Under the pieces are notes generated by a model. It searched no databases, had not been told where the DNA came from, and saw only the letters and a list, made by a program, of their open reading frames with translations. Shown here piece after piece: positions 45,468 to 54,490 of a stretch of 64,000 nucleotides of DNA. The DNA comes from Roseitranquillus sediminis (GTDB taxonomy: Bacteria; Pseudomonadota; Alphaproteobacteria; Rhodobacterales; Rhodobacteraceae), in NCBI RefSeq assembly GCF_016918935.1, contig NZ_JAFFOB010000015.1, positions 1-64,000 of the forward strand. Reading direction: 5' to 3'. The translations under genes were made by a program, and so were the position numbers. Position 1 is the stretch's first letter. The number at the start of each line of letters is the position of its first letter.

Positions 45468-46335
45468 AGGCCGTAGCCCAGACGCTCGGGGTGTCGCGCT
45501 CGAACCTGCATGACCGGCTGAGCGGGAGGACCAAGCCGCGGCGGCGCTATCACAAGGCGCAAGACGCGGCGGTGTTGCCGTTGATCACCACGCTGGTCGC
45601 GGCGCGGCCGACCTAAGGCTACCGGCGGAGTTGCCAGCGGTTGCGCCACCGGTTCGAGCAACCGGTGGCGACGCGATCCTGAACCGCCAGCTGCGGGCGC
45701 AGGGGCTGGCGCCGGTGAACCACAAGCGCGTCTACCGGATCATGCAAGTCAACAACCTGCTTCTCGCGCGGAGCCATACCGAGCGGCCAGCGCGCACCCA
45801 CGACGGCAAGGTCATCGTCATGCGCTCGAACCTCCGGTGGTGCAGCGACGGCTTCGAGTTCACATGCTGGAACGGCGACGTCGTCCTGGGCGCCTTCATC
45901 ATCGACGCCCATGACCGGGAGATCATCGCCTGGCGCGCCGTGACGAATGCCGGCATCAGCGGATCGGACGTGCGCGACATGATGCTCGAGGCGGTGGAGA
46001 AGCGGTTCGGCGCACATCGTGCTCCGCATCCGGTGGAGATGCTCAGCGACAACGGCTCGCCCTACACCGCCTGCGACACGCGCATCTTCGCCAACCAGCT
46101 TGGCCTGAAGCCCTGCTTCACGCCGGTGAAGAGCCCGGAGCGCAATGGCATCTCGGAGCCCTTCGTGAACACGCTCAAGCGCGACTACGTGCGCGTCACG
46201 CCGCTGCCGGACGCTCAGGCCGTCCTCGATCTCGTCGGCGGGTGGATCGAGGATCACAACGACAACCACCCGCACTCAGGGCTGAAGATGCGCTCGCCGC
46301 GCGAGTTCATCGCAGCTCAAACTGCAACCGCCTGA
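45464..46335 (+). pseudogene. IS3 OrfB transposase, broken upstream, intact DDE core
   Basis: ATG 45464 overlaps the OrfA stop (ATGA). The first part (MKAVAQTLGVSRSNLHDRLSGR) ends at TAA 45615-45617, where homologues have Tyr (ARPT-GYRR), and the frame shifts. A downstream frame from about 45650 gives VYRIMQVNNLLLARSH, then SNLRWCSDGFEF (Asp), MLSDNGSPYTA (Asp), SPERNGISEPFVNTLKRDY (Glu) and HSGLKMRSPREFI. The DDE core looks whole but cannot be made from this gene. Confidence 0.75.
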
Positions 46336-47051
46336 GTGGCCGGCGAAACGGGGGCAAGATGTCCCGACTTGAGCTCGTTTCGCCGGAACTGAGTTTCCTC
46401 GTCGAGTAGGAGATACCGTCGGTCAGGGCGGGCGTGCGCCTTTGCTCAGGTGACGTCATCAACTTCTATGGCGTTAATCCAAGGCCACCTGATCCGCGTC
46501 AGGGCACAGAAGAGCGCGACGCCGAGATCCTATCGTCGCGTATGGAATGCCGTCGATTATCACCGGTGACCTCCATGACCTCGCCTGGTCCCGCACGAGC
46601 GGTTGTTCCAGCATATCGGCAGGATGCTCGACCCACAGCGCAGCCGAGGCATGTACTTCACGTTCCATGCCGGCTACCCGATGCTGCGCTCGCCTCTCGA
46701 CCGTTCTTTCCACGAGTCCTCGTTCGTATTCATGCGCCTGAAACAGTGCGGAGCATCGGCCCGATCACTTCCCGGTCCTTGCCGAGCTGCAATAGAAGCC
46801 GCGCGCCGCCGTCCAACAGCAAGGCTTGAAGGAAGATGCGGAGGATCGAGCCGAGGGTCAGGAGAAAGTCGAAGACGGTTCTGGTCGCATCCCTTAGGAT
46901 CTGGTGTTGCCTGAGGTGAACGTCGATCCGGAGAACAGAGACTGGTTCCGATACCTCTGACAGCACCTTCCACACTCGTGGCTCGGTGCCCCGTTGCCGC
47001 GGAGGGCGACCGGAGCACAGGCGCAGTTGGCAAGCCGGCGCCGGTGGTGGA

Positions 47052-47456
47052 TCAGGCGCGGGCGACCGAGCTGCGGACCATTGTGACGTAGGCCAACGTC
47101 GCAGCGAGAGCATAAATGAAATTGAAGGTCAGGACTCGGGGCACCGGCGCAGGAATGCCAAATACGGTCTTGGCGAGGATTGAGGGTATCAGCGTCAGGA
47201 GGATCAGAGCAGTCACCCACGCCTGCCAGCCCGAGAGACGGAGAAACACGAGCGGCAACAGGAGCGCAACGAGTATCGCCACTGTTTCGCGCCCGAAGCT
47301 GAAGATCAGCGGCAGAAGCGGCGCTCCCGCCACCACGGATACAACGAGCGAGTTGGCAACAGCGCCCACGATACCGGCAATGACTGCGGAGAGCACCGTG
47401 CGGATGTTGTACAAGGTTTTCACCTCGCAAACGAAATATATGACCCGAGCTTGCAT
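47052..47456 (-). CDS. Small four-helix membrane protein
   Basis: 134 residues if started at ATG 47456. Four clear transmembrane stretches: VLSAVIAGIVGAVANSLVV, ETVAILVALLLPLVFL, WVTALILLTLIPSILA and VLTFNFIYALAATLAYVTM. No family is recognised and no catalytic motif is visible. The upstream sequence up to 47684 continues in frame but has no coding character. It may belong to the DUF6069-like small membrane proteins, but I cannot confirm that. It lies isolated between pseudogenes. Confidence 0.65.
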   Translation of the reverse strand: MQARVIYFVCEVKTLYNIRTVLSAVIAGIVGAVANSLVVSVVAGAPLLPLIFSFGRETVAILVALLLPLVFLRLSGWQAWVTALILLTLIPSILAKTVFGIPAPVPRVLTFNFIYALAATLAYVTMVRSSVARA

Positions 47457-47924
47457 CAACCTGCACCGGTTGCACAAGCGATTCGATGGGGTAAACCGGG
47501 CAACATCACCTCGGCGCCGCCTTGGCTCCGGCGCTTGTCTCCGCTTGCAAGGTGGCCATCCGAGCCTGCCGTTCGCTGAGGCGTTCGGAAACACCTCAGG
47601 TGGAGACGAAGCGCCGAAGTTGCCATTCCCGGGCCGCGCTGTCGGAGGCAGAGGACTGCGCACTGCGGATATTTTTCGGATCAACAGCAGGATTGGTGTA
47701 GGGCACGACTTTGCATTTGTTGATGCGCCTCAAAGGCAGCAGTCAACGCCTCGCCCCTCACCTTGACGTTGAAAACAATCCTCGCCGGGATCAGTGCGCG
47801 AAGATCATGCCGCGACCGATCCGTACGGAACTGACCCTGCGGAACCCCGCCTGAACTAGGCGCAGATTGTCCTCGCCGGCCGAACCGGACGAGCTGGACG
47901 CACGCAACGCCCGGCTATCTCCGT
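47457..47924. other. Intergenic, nothing recognised
   Basis: No supported gene on either strand between the small membrane protein and the sugar-binding-protein remnant. No repeat or clear terminator seen. Confidence 0.4.
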
Positions 47925-48800
47925 TCAGTGCGGCATGATGAAGATACCCTGGTAGGGAAAACGTGGGCGCGGGGCCCCGGCAGCACGATGAAGACTGCTA
48001 CTAACCCGGAGCCGGGAATTGCGGAGGCCCACCCCGCCCAGTTCGATTTCGTGGGTTTCGAGGCCGTAGGATGTCCTTACGCCTGGAGCGGTCCCGGCGC
48101 CGGTATAGGTGCCCTCGCCGAAGTCTGGCGCAGGCAGAGAAACCAGATCGTCGCCTTCTTCCATGGTGGCCACGGCGCGCCAGTTATCGCTCCAATGGAA
48201 CGCGAAGCGGCCGTCTATGAACCCGCGCTCCTGGTCGGAGGGCAACTCGCTGGTTCCGGGGGCGTAGCCCTCGTCGAAGAGCCGATGCCCCCACTTGCCG
48301 AACGGGATGGCGGTAGGTTTCGCGGTCGACGAGGCTGCCGCCGTGGGACCGCAGGAACGGCAGGAAAGCATAGGGATATCACGCGCCTTGGTCGTTCCGA
48401 GGTCGAGCGGGTACTCGTACTGCCCATTTTTCCTCGCCGTGTCGAGCGCCGCCATGAACTCCTCGCCTGTCCGCAGCTCCTCGAGCGTCGGGGTGCGCAG
48501 GCCCCAGCATCGAGGTCCGACTGGCCGCGTAACTCGCGACCGCGGCGTCGCCGAAATCCAACGAATAGAGCTCGCCTTTCCAGTAGCCGAGCGTGCCGGG
48601 TGGGCCGTCCGCGCTCTCGTCGATCGCGAGCGGCTGCATGTGGCCTGACCAGGCCCAGTTCGGCATGATCGGTCCGTCGACATCGAGGAGGCAGGGCAGG
48701 TTGCTCGGCAGCGCCGCCGCGACCATCGAGTCGTTGTAGGAGGACTGCGGTTTCCATCTCGTTCCTGGCACCGTGGTACCACATGCTGATCTCCGTTTGC
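47925..48800 (-). pseudogene. Extracellular sugar-binding protein (ABC, family 1) remnant
   Basis: Three frames together spell a MalE-like protein. Near 48790: AQTEISMWYHGARNEME. Then NLPCLLDVDGPIMPNWAWSG, LAIDES and GTLGYWKGELYSLDF, TLEELRTGEEFMAALDTARKNGQ, PFGKWGHRLFDEGYAPGTSE, GFIDGRFAFHWSDNW and SLPAPDFGEG. Several frameshifts and internal gaps (for example after LDLG and after PAPDFGEG) and a missing C-terminal third show it is dead. It was part of a sugar ABC operon with the LacI remnant next to it. Confidence 0.8.
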
Positions 48801-48834
48801 GCGCTGGCCGTGTCGGCTCGGACGGTGCAGGCGA

Positions 48835-49060
48835 GAAGCGAGGTCGGCATTTCGGTGGCGCGCCGGCCGATGGCACGATAGTTCAGCTCGACGGTAGTGA
48901 GCGCCGGGTAAAGCGTCTCCGACACCAGGCGGTGATCGTCATGGCCCGCGACCGAGATGTCGTCAGGAATGCGCAGGCCACGGGAACGCAGCAGTCCGTA
49001 GAAGGCGATCGCCATGCGGTCATTGCCGCAGGATCTGGCGGTCCGGCTGCATCATCCGCT
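48835..49060 (-). pseudogene. LacI-family regulator C-terminal fragment
   Basis: Reads CGNDRMAIAFYGLLRSRGLRIPDDISVAGHDDHRLVSETLYPALTT then LNYRAIGRRA. This is the end of the periplasmic-binding-like effector domain of a LacI/GalR regulator. The DNA-binding domain is gone: the frame is cut at about 49060, right where the 6PGDH fragment begins on the other strand. Downstream it runs directly into the sugar-binding-protein remnant, so a deletion fused two neighbours. Confidence 0.75.
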
Positions 49061-49065
49061 CAGCA

Positions 49066-49230
49066 ATGCTCGACGACATGGCCTCGGCGCTCGCCTACTT
49101 CGACACGATGCGTAGCGCGCGGACAACGGCGAACCTGATCCAGGGCCAGCGCGACTTCTTCGGCGCGCACGGCTTCGTGCGGCTCGATAGACATGGGATG
49201 CATCACGGCCCGTGGAGCGACACATCGCAC
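49066..49230 (+). pseudogene. 6-phosphogluconate dehydrogenase C-terminal scrap
   Basis: About 55 codons: ALAYFDTMRSARTTANLIQGQRDFFGAHGFVRLD, then HHGPW. This is the C-terminal helix and tail of 6PGDH (family: NLIQAQRDYFGAHxF…HG-W). The catalytic and NADP domains are missing. Its 5' edge meets the LacI fragment on the other strand at about 49060. Confidence 0.6.
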
Positions 49231-49427
49231 TCGGACCCGCATCGGCCGGCGCCTGCCTGACCCTCTCCGCGGCGGGCGTTTCGACTCGATCGCGCTCGCG
49301 CCGCACAGTCTTTGCGCCTCCGGGGTGCGAATGTCGCTGGCTGGAGGCAAAGGCGACTGCCCATTGGCCCTACGCTCTTTCCGACGCATCCTTTCGAGGC
49401 GACGCGCACCGAATCACGAGCTGAGCG

Positions 49428-49886
49428 ATGGCGGTCATTGTCCCGTTCCTGATCGGTGTGGTCGCCGGTCTCCGCACGATGACGGCGCCGGCCGCGATCG
49501 CGTGGGCTGGCTGGCTTGGATGGCTGGAGCTCGCAGGCACATGGGCGGCGTTTCTCGCATCGCCCTGGGCCGTCGGCATCCTGTCGGCACTGGCGCTCGG
49601 CGAGTTCGTCACGGACCAGCTGCCGTCGACGCCGAGCCGAAAGGTGCCGGTCCAGCTCGCCGGACGAGTGGCATCGGGCGCATTCTCCGGCGCGGCACTC
49701 GGCGCCGCTGTTGACGCGCCTCTGCTGGGTTTTGTGGCGGGGGCCGTCGGGGCGGTCGCGGGCGCCTACGGCGGTGCGACGGCGCGGGCTCGGATGTCGG
49801 CGGCGCTCAGTCGCCCTCGGCCGGCCGCGCTGATCGAGGACGCCGTGGCGATCGTCGCCGGCCTCGCCTTGGCGGCGGCGTTGTGA
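49428..49886 (+). CDS. DUF4126 membrane protein
   Basis: 152 residues from ATG 49428. Four hydrophobic segments: FLIGVVAGLRTMTAPAAIAW, AAFLASPWAVGILSALA, a Gly/Ala-rich helix pair (ASGAFSGAALGAAV, AVGAVAGAYGG), and IVAGLALAAAL at the end. Motifs LRTMTAP and KxPxQLAGRV…GAxLG are those of DUF4126. Function unknown; such proteins are often near redox or stress genes. Its stop overlaps the GTG of the flavoprotein gene (GTGA), so they are co-translated. Confidence 0.85.
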   Translation: MAVIVPFLIGVVAGLRTMTAPAAIAWAGWLGWLELAGTWAAFLASPWAVGILSALALGEFVTDQLPSTPSRKVPVQLAGRVASGAFSGAALGAAVDAPLLGFVAGAVGAVAGAYGGATARARMSAALSRPRPAALIEDAVAIVAGLALAAAL

Positions 49887-51250
49887 GCCGCTCCTTCGAC
49901 GCCATCATCGTCGGCGCCGGTCAGGCGGGTCCGCCCCTCGCCGGTCGGCTGACGGCGGCCGGGATGACCGTCGCCCTGATCGAGCGCAAGCTCGTCGGCG
50001 GCACCTGCGTCAACGCCGGCTGCACGCCGACGAAGACCCTCGTCGCATCGGCACGTGCGGCGCATGTGGTCCGGCGCGCGGCGGAGTTCGGCATCGACAC
50101 TGCGCCGCCGCAGGTCGACATGGGTCGGGTGCGGGCGCGGATGCGGCGCGTCGTCGAGGACTCGCGAGCCGGACTCGAGGCGTCGCTCGGCGGGATGGAG
50201 GGCCTGAAGCTGGTCCGCGGGCAGGCACGGTTCACCGCGCCGGATGCGGTCGAGGTCGGGGGCGAGACGCTGACGGCGCCGCGCATCTTCCTCAATGTCG
50301 GCGCCCGTCCCTCGCGCCCGGACATGCCCGGCATCGACGAGGTTCCGCACCTCACCAGCACGACGATTCTCGGGCTCGACCGCGTGCCGCGGCATCTGGT
50401 GGTCGTCGGCGGCAGCTACATCGGGCTCGAGTTCGCGCAGATGTACCGCCGCTTCGGCGCCGAGGTGACGGTGGTCGAGCGGGCGCCCGCGCTCATCCCC
50501 CGCGAGGAACCGGAGGTCTCCGTGGCGATTCGCGGCATCCTTGAAGCCGAGGGCATCGCCGTCCGCACCGGCGCCGATTGCATCGCGCTCTCCTCCGGTC
50601 CTGACGGCGTCTGCGTGCACGTCAACTGCGCCGAGGGCGCGCCTGAGGTGCACGGGACGGATGTGCTGCTCGCAGTCGGCCGGACGCCGAACACCGACGA
50701 CCTCGGCCTCGACGCCGCGGGTCTTGCCGCCGATACGCGCGGCTTCGTGCCAGTGAACGAGCGGCTGGAGACCGCCGTGCCAGGCATCTGGGCGCTCGGC
50801 GACTGCAACGGTCGTGGAGCGTTCACGCATACCAGCTGGAACGACCACGAGATCGTCGCGGCGAACCTCCTCGACGGCGGCGACCGCAAGGTCTCCGACC
50901 GGGTGCCGGGCTACGCGCTCTACATCGACCCGCCGCTCGGGCGCGCCGGCCTGACCGAGACGCAGGCGCGCGCCGGCGGGCACCGGTTGCGGACCGCCTC
51001 CCGGCCGATGACCCGCGTGAGCCGCGCCGTCGAGAAGGGCGAGACACAGGGGCTGATGAAGGTCGTGGTCGATGCCGAGACGGGCGCGATCCTCGGCGCG
51101 GCGATCCTCGGCCCCGGCGGCGACGAGGCAGTCCATGGCATCCTCGACATGATGACCGCCGGCGTCCCGGCGGAGGGCCTGGCGCGGGCGGTGCCGATCC
51201 ATCCCACCGTCTCCGAACTCCTGCCGACCCTGATCCGCGAGCTGAACTGA
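49883..51250 (+). CDS. Pyridine nucleotide-disulfide oxidoreductase (mercuric-reductase-like)
   Basis: 455 residues from GTG 49883. An FAD-binding GxGxxG (IIVGAGQAG), the redox-active CVNAGC (Cys42, Cys47), the NAD-binding VVVGGSYIGLEFAQ, the second FAD motif GIWALGDC and the C-terminal HPTVSE with the proton-transfer His are all present. It is of the mercuric/dihydrolipoyl reductase class. It lacks the Hg-specific N-terminal HMA domain and the C-terminal vicinal Cys pair, so a general thiol or quinone reductase role is likelier than mercury reduction. It is coupled to DUF4126 upstream and followed 12 bp later by the molybdopterin oxidoreductase gene. Confidence 0.93.
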   Translation: MSRSFDAIIVGAGQAGPPLAGRLTAAGMTVALIERKLVGGTCVNAGCTPTKTLVASARAAHVVRRAAEFGIDTAPPQVDMGRVRARMRRVVEDSRAGLEASLGGMEGLKLVRGQARFTAPDAVEVGGETLTAPRIFLNVGARPSRPDMPGIDEVPHLTSTTILGLDRVPRHLVVVGGSYIGLEFAQMYRRFGAEVTVVERAPALIPREEPEVSVAIRGILEAEGIAVRTGADCIALSSGPDGVCVHVNCAEGAPEVHGTDVLLAVGRTPNTDDLGLDAAGLAADTRGFVPVNERLETAVPGIWALGDCNGRGAFTHTSWNDHEIVAANLLDGGDRKVSDRVPGYALYIDPPLGRAGLTETQARAGGHRLRTASRPMTRVSRAVEKGETQGLMKVVVDAETGAILGAAILGPGGDEAVHGILDMMTAGVPAEGLARAVPIHPTVSELLPTLIRELN

Positions 51251-51262
51251 GGTAGACATCCG

Positions 51263-51917
51263 ATGTCCGAGCCCGACACGCCCCCGGAGACCAAGCTCAC
51301 CCGCACTAAGCGCCTTTGGGCCGAGGCGGAAGTTCCTCGTCGGCCGCCGCTCGCGGCCCGAGGACGAGCGGCTGCCGCCTGGCCAGCATCTGGTGAAGGA
51401 CTGGCCGGTGCTGGACCTCGGCATCGTGCCGGCGGTCCCTCTCGAGCGCTTCCGACTCGATGTCGACGGCCTCGTGCGGAACCGGCTGTCGCTCGACTGG
51501 GAGGCGCTCCAGGCGCTGCGGCAGACGACGCTCCGCAGCGACATCCACTGCGTCACCAGCTGGTCGCGCTACGACAACGACTGGACGGGCGTGCGGACCC
51601 GCGAGCTCATGGCGCGGGCGGATCCGGTGGCCGAGGCGGGCCATGTCATCCTGCACGGCCATGACGGCTACACGACGAACCTGCCGATCGCCGATTTCGT
51701 CACCGCGGATTCGATCCTCGCTACGCACTGGCAGGGGGAGCCGCTGGAGCGGGAGCATGGCGGACCGCTGCGTGCCGTGGTGCCGCACCTCTACTTCTGG
51801 AAGAGCGCCAAGTGGCTGAAGCGGATCGAGGTCATCGGCACCGACCGCGCCGGATACTGGGAGCGGAACGGCTACCACATGTACGGCGATCCGTGGTCCG
51901 AGCAGCGGTACGGCTGA
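51263..51917 (+). pseudogene. Sulfite-oxidase-like molybdopterin oxidoreductase, one frameshift
   Basis: From ATG 51263 the frame reads ETKLTRTKRLWAEAE, then a one-base shift near 51332 is needed to continue with FLVGRRSRPEDERLPPG and HLVKDWPVLDLGIVPAVPLE. The rest (from ATG 51393 onward in the second frame) holds the Oxidored_molyb domain: the molybdenum Cys in SDIHCVTSWSRYDNDWTGV, LHGHDGYTTNLP and WKSAKWLKRIEVI. Repaired length is about 217 residues. It is a cytosolic or unanchored relative of YedY/MsrP-like enzymes. The break may be mutation or sequencing error. Confidence 0.8.
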
Positions 51918-52122
51918 GAGCATCGCGTGGGCATGCTCAAGGTTGAGCAGCGCATTGACGATGCGCGTATATCCGCGCGCGTTGGCCGAAGCGAAAGATT
52001 TTTCAGGAGCGGATACCGCGCCGTCGGGGCCCTCGGAGGCACTGGGGATGCGCCGGCGTGCCGCGCTGCGGTCGTCATGGACGCGAGGCTGGCTCCCGGC
52101 CAGGTCGGGAACGGGGAGAACC

Positions 52123-52398
52123 CTACTTCACGTAGACGTCATCCACGAAGCAGTAGCGCCAGGTCTCGCCCGGCTCGTAGGAGGTGACGAGCGGGTGGCG
52201 CTCCGACATGGCGTGTGCGCGGGCGTGGCGGTTCGGGCTGCTATCGCAGCAGCCGACATGACCGCAGGTCAGGCACATGCGCAGGTGGACCCAGCGCGCT
52301 CCGATTTTCACGCAGTCCTCGCAGGACCCTGCCGCCTTGTCCGCCTCGGCCGGGCTTTCGAAGCGGATCATGTCCTTGTGGAAGCACGGTGTGGCCAT
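52123..52398 (-). CDS. UBP-type zinc finger protein
   Basis: 91 residues from ATG 52398, 9 bp after the GlxA-like gene end. The zf-UBP pattern is clear: CEDCVKIGARWVHLRMCLTCGHVGCCDSSPNRHARAHAMSERHPLV, with Cys/His ligands spaced as in the ubiquitin-binding BUZ domain, and a closing GETWRYCFVDD. Bacterial single-domain members have no known partner. It seems to form an operon with the regulator upstream. Confidence 0.93.
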   Translation of the reverse strand: MATPCFHKDMIRFESPAEADKAAGSCEDCVKIGARWVHLRMCLTCGHVGCCDSSPNRHARAHAMSERHPLVTSYEPGETWRYCFVDDVYVK

Positions 52399-52407
52399 GG
52401 CCTCCCT

Positions 52408-53511
52408 CTACGATGGTGCTGGAGACGCCGCGAGTGCCTCGTCCGCGCGAAGCTCTACGCCGTCCGAGACGGCAGGTCCGGCCGGACCGGCGGCGGCCGC
52501 GACGATGCCGGCTGATGCGACAGCGAGCGAAGCGTCCGCCCATTCCGGCCCGAAGCGGAGCCGGTAGGCGCCTGGAGACAATCCGACGACCTTTCGGAAG
52601 ACCCTGCGGAAGGCCGCTTCGTCGCCGTAACCGACCTCCCACGCCACCTGCGCCACGCTGCGGCCCGACAGCTCCAGCATCTCCCGGGCGCGGCCGATTC
52701 TGAGGTGCTGGCAATACTCCGTCGGCCTGAGCCCCGTCGCCCTATGGAAGCGCCGCAGGAACGTTCGCTGCTCGAGCCCCGCGCGCTCGGCCATCGCCGC
52801 GACCGTCACGTCGCGAGCACCAATCGCCTGCAGCCAGTGCTGCACGCGGAGTACGGGGGCGTCGCCGTGGCCGAGGCGGGGCGCGAAGCCGCTGTAGTGG
52901 CGCTGCTCACGACCGGCAGGATCGAACAGCATGTAGCGCGCCGTAGCTACCGTGACCGTCGGGCCGAGCAGCCGGTTCACGATCCTGAGGCCAAGGTCGG
53001 TCCACGCCATCACCGCACCGGCGGTGATGATGTCGCCGTCGTCGACGACCAGGCTCTCGGCTTCGATCCGCACGGCTGGGAAGCGCGTGGCCAGATCCTC
53101 GGCATGGCACCAATGCATCGTTGCCGCGCGGCCGTCGAGCAGGCCCGAGCGCGCGAGCAGGTAGACGCCCGAGCAGACCGAGCACACGATGCAGCTCTCC
53201 ACGTGGCGCTCCTTCAGCCATGCCGCGAGAGTGTCGAGCATCTCGGGGTCTTCGGGCAGGTCCCGAAGGCTTGGCCCGGCGATCGCCACCGTCGGGCGGT
53301 TGGGGAGCTGGGGGTGCGTGTCGTAGGTCTTGACCACAGGTCCGGCTGCGGTCTCGGGGCACCAATGGCTCACCCGCAGCATCGGGGCCGTCGTACCGCT
53401 CGTCAGGCGCGACTGGTCGCTGGCGATGCCGAAGACGTCGGTCAGCCCGTGCAGCGCCGAGAGCTGCGCGCCGGGATAGTGCAGAACGGCGATCTCGGCC
53501 GGCGGGTCCAC
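52408..53511 (-). CDS. GlxA-type transcription regulator (DJ-1/PfpI plus AraC)
   Basis: 367 residues starting at GTG 53511. The N-terminal DJ-1/PfpI-like domain has [20 protein letters not shown] (nucleophile-elbow Cys) and later [14 protein letters not shown]. The C-terminal AraC helix-turn-helix pair is [19 protein letters not shown] and [19 protein letters not shown]. It belongs to the GlxA/FtrA-like subfamily that senses small ligands such as amino compounds, though the ligand cannot be read here. The last about 45 residues are Ala-rich. The zf-UBP gene follows on the same strand; the haloperoxidase gene at 53624 is divergent and a likely target. Confidence 0.93.
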   Translation of the reverse strand: MDPPAEIAVLHYPGAQLSALHGLTDVFGIASDQSRLTSGTTAPMLRVSHWCPETAAGPVVKTYDTHPQLPNRPTVAIAGPSLRDLPEDPEMLDTLAAWLKERHVESCIVCSVCSGVYLLARSGLLDGRAATMHWCHAEDLATRFPAVRIEAESLVVDDGDIITAGAVMAWTDLGLRIVNRLLGPTVTVATARYMLFDPAGREQRHYSGFAPRLGHGDAPVLRVQHWLQAIGARDVTVAAMAERAGLEQRTFLRRFHRATGLRPTEYCQHLRIGRAREMLELSGRSVAQVAWEVGYGDEAAFRRVFRKVVGLSPGAYRLRFGPEWADASLAVASAGIVAAAAGPAGPAVSDGVELRADEALAASPAPS

Positions 53512-53623
53512 CAGCCATTGTCAGATTCGCCTCGGACTTTGTCGGTTCCGGCAGTCTGCATCGCGCTTCCGTTGGGGCAAGCATTTCCGCGGGACGCTGA
53601 TGTCCCTCCTGGAGAACACGCAC

Positions 53624-54490
53624 ATGCCGAAGGTGAAATCCAAGGACGGAGCTCAAATTTTCTACAAAGACTGGGGCACCGGGCAGCCGGTCGTCTTCTC
53701 CCACGGCTGGCCGCTGACCGCCGACGCCTGGGACGCGCAGATGGTGTTCATGGGCGGCCAGGGCTTCCGGGTGATCGCCCATGACCGGCGCAGCCACGGC
53801 CGCTCCGACCAGACCTGGGACGGCAACGACATGGATACCTACGCCGACGACCTTGCGGCGCTGATGGACGCGCTCGATCTGCGCGACGCTGTGCTGGTCG
53901 GCCACTCGACGGGCGGCGGCGAGGTCACGCACTACGTTGGCGGCCACGGCACTGCACGGGTCGCCAAGATTGTGCTGGTCGGCGCCGTCCCGCCGCTGAT
54001 GCTCAAGACGGAGGCCAATCCGGGCGGCCTGCCGCGCGAGGTCTTCGACGGCATCCGCAAGGGCACCTACGACAACCGGGCGCAGTTCTTCCGCGACCTG
54101 ACGCTGCCCTTCTACGGCTACAACCGCGCCGGCGCGCAGATCTCCGAAGGCGTGCGCGAGTCGTTCTGGCTGCAGGGCATGATGGGCGGGCTCAAGGGCC
54201 AGCTCGACTGCATCCGCGAGTTCTCGGAGGTAGACTACACCGAGGACCTGAGGCGGATCGACGTGCCGACCCTGATCGTGCACGGCGACGACGACCAGAT
54301 CGTGCCGATCGGCGCCTCCGCGATGATGAGCTCGAGGATCGTGCCGGGCGCGATCCTCAAGATCTATCAGGGCGGCGACCACGGCCTGCCCACCACCCAC
54401 CAGGACGCGTTCAACGCCGACCTCCTCGCCTTCGTGCGGGGCGAGCCGGTCAGCGGCGCACAGGGAAAGAGGAGCGAGGAACATGCGTGA
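53624..54490 (+). CDS. Cofactor-free haloperoxidase/arylesterase-like alpha/beta hydrolase
   Basis: 288 residues if started at ATG 53624 (MPKVKSKDG), preceded by CTGGAGAA; ATG 53600 is in frame. Features: [12 protein letters not shown], nucleophile elbow [26 protein letters not shown], the Asp in [10 protein letters not shown] and the His in [10 protein letters not shown]. This is the non-heme chloroperoxidase (perhydrolase) group. It should hydrolyse esters and may form peracids. It overlaps the next hydrolase gene by 8 nt, so the two are an operon under the divergent GlxA-like regulator. Confidence 0.93.
   Translation: MPKVKSKDGAQIFYKDWGTGQPVVFSHGWPLTADAWDAQMVFMGGQGFRVIAHDRRSHGRSDQTWDGNDMDTYADDLAALMDALDLRDAVLVGHSTGGGEVTHYVGGHGTARVAKIVLVGAVPPLMLKTEANPGGLPREVFDGIRKGTYDNRAQFFRDLTLPFYGYNRAGAQISEGVRESFWLQGMMGGLKGQLDCIREFSEVDYTEDLRRIDVPTLIVHGDDDQIVPIGASAMMSSRIVPGAILKIYQGGDHGLPTTHQDAFNADLLAFVRGEPVSGAQGKRSEEHA

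Larger units (their letters stand above)
45020..46362 (+). mobile_element. IS3-family insertion sequence (IS2-like), inactive
   Basis: The element lies inside the EEP pseudogene and contains the two-frame IS3 layout. Inverted ends: TGGCCCCCGATTCGACCGG near 45029 and, reading in from the right, TGCCCCCGTTTCGCCGG near 46355. They are similar but imperfect. Reading across the site, the host gene goes from GMHLC to SRLEL, so the insertion point can be placed closely. The exact target duplication is not clear. Both open frames are broken. Confidence 0.7.
44511..46980 (+). pseudogene. Endonuclease/exonuclease/phosphatase-family gene split by an IS3 element
   Basis: The 5' part has helices near the start (RLAATLIIYIPLFGVRW), then YQLDRISPCMLGAPKQVLM, LLMEN, a TGA at 44855-44857 in the same frame, then RFIDRANPDVVLVIEANSWWGAKL and HEDYYGMHLC. 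It breaks at the IS3 element (about 45020-46362). The 3' part resumes SRLELVSPELSFLVE, a TAG (46407-46409), EIPSVRAGVRLCSGDV, NFYGVNPRPPD, GTEERDAEI, then GDLHDLAWSR in another frame, LLDPQ-like sequence and SIG-HFPVLAEL pieces. These are the EEP domain with its DLND-type and DH catalytic blocks, as in membrane-anchored EEP proteins. Two stops, an insertion and at least one frameshift make it dead. Confidence 0.82.

Noticed and set aside
49883-51250. Calling the flavoprotein a mercuric reductase (merA) with a mer operon
   Set aside because: It lacks the HMA domain and the C-terminal vicinal cysteines, and no other mer gene is nearby.
49766-51556. 596-codon antisense frame over the flavoprotein gene
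   Set aside because: The plus strand has FAD, NAD and CVNAGC motifs; the antisense product has none.
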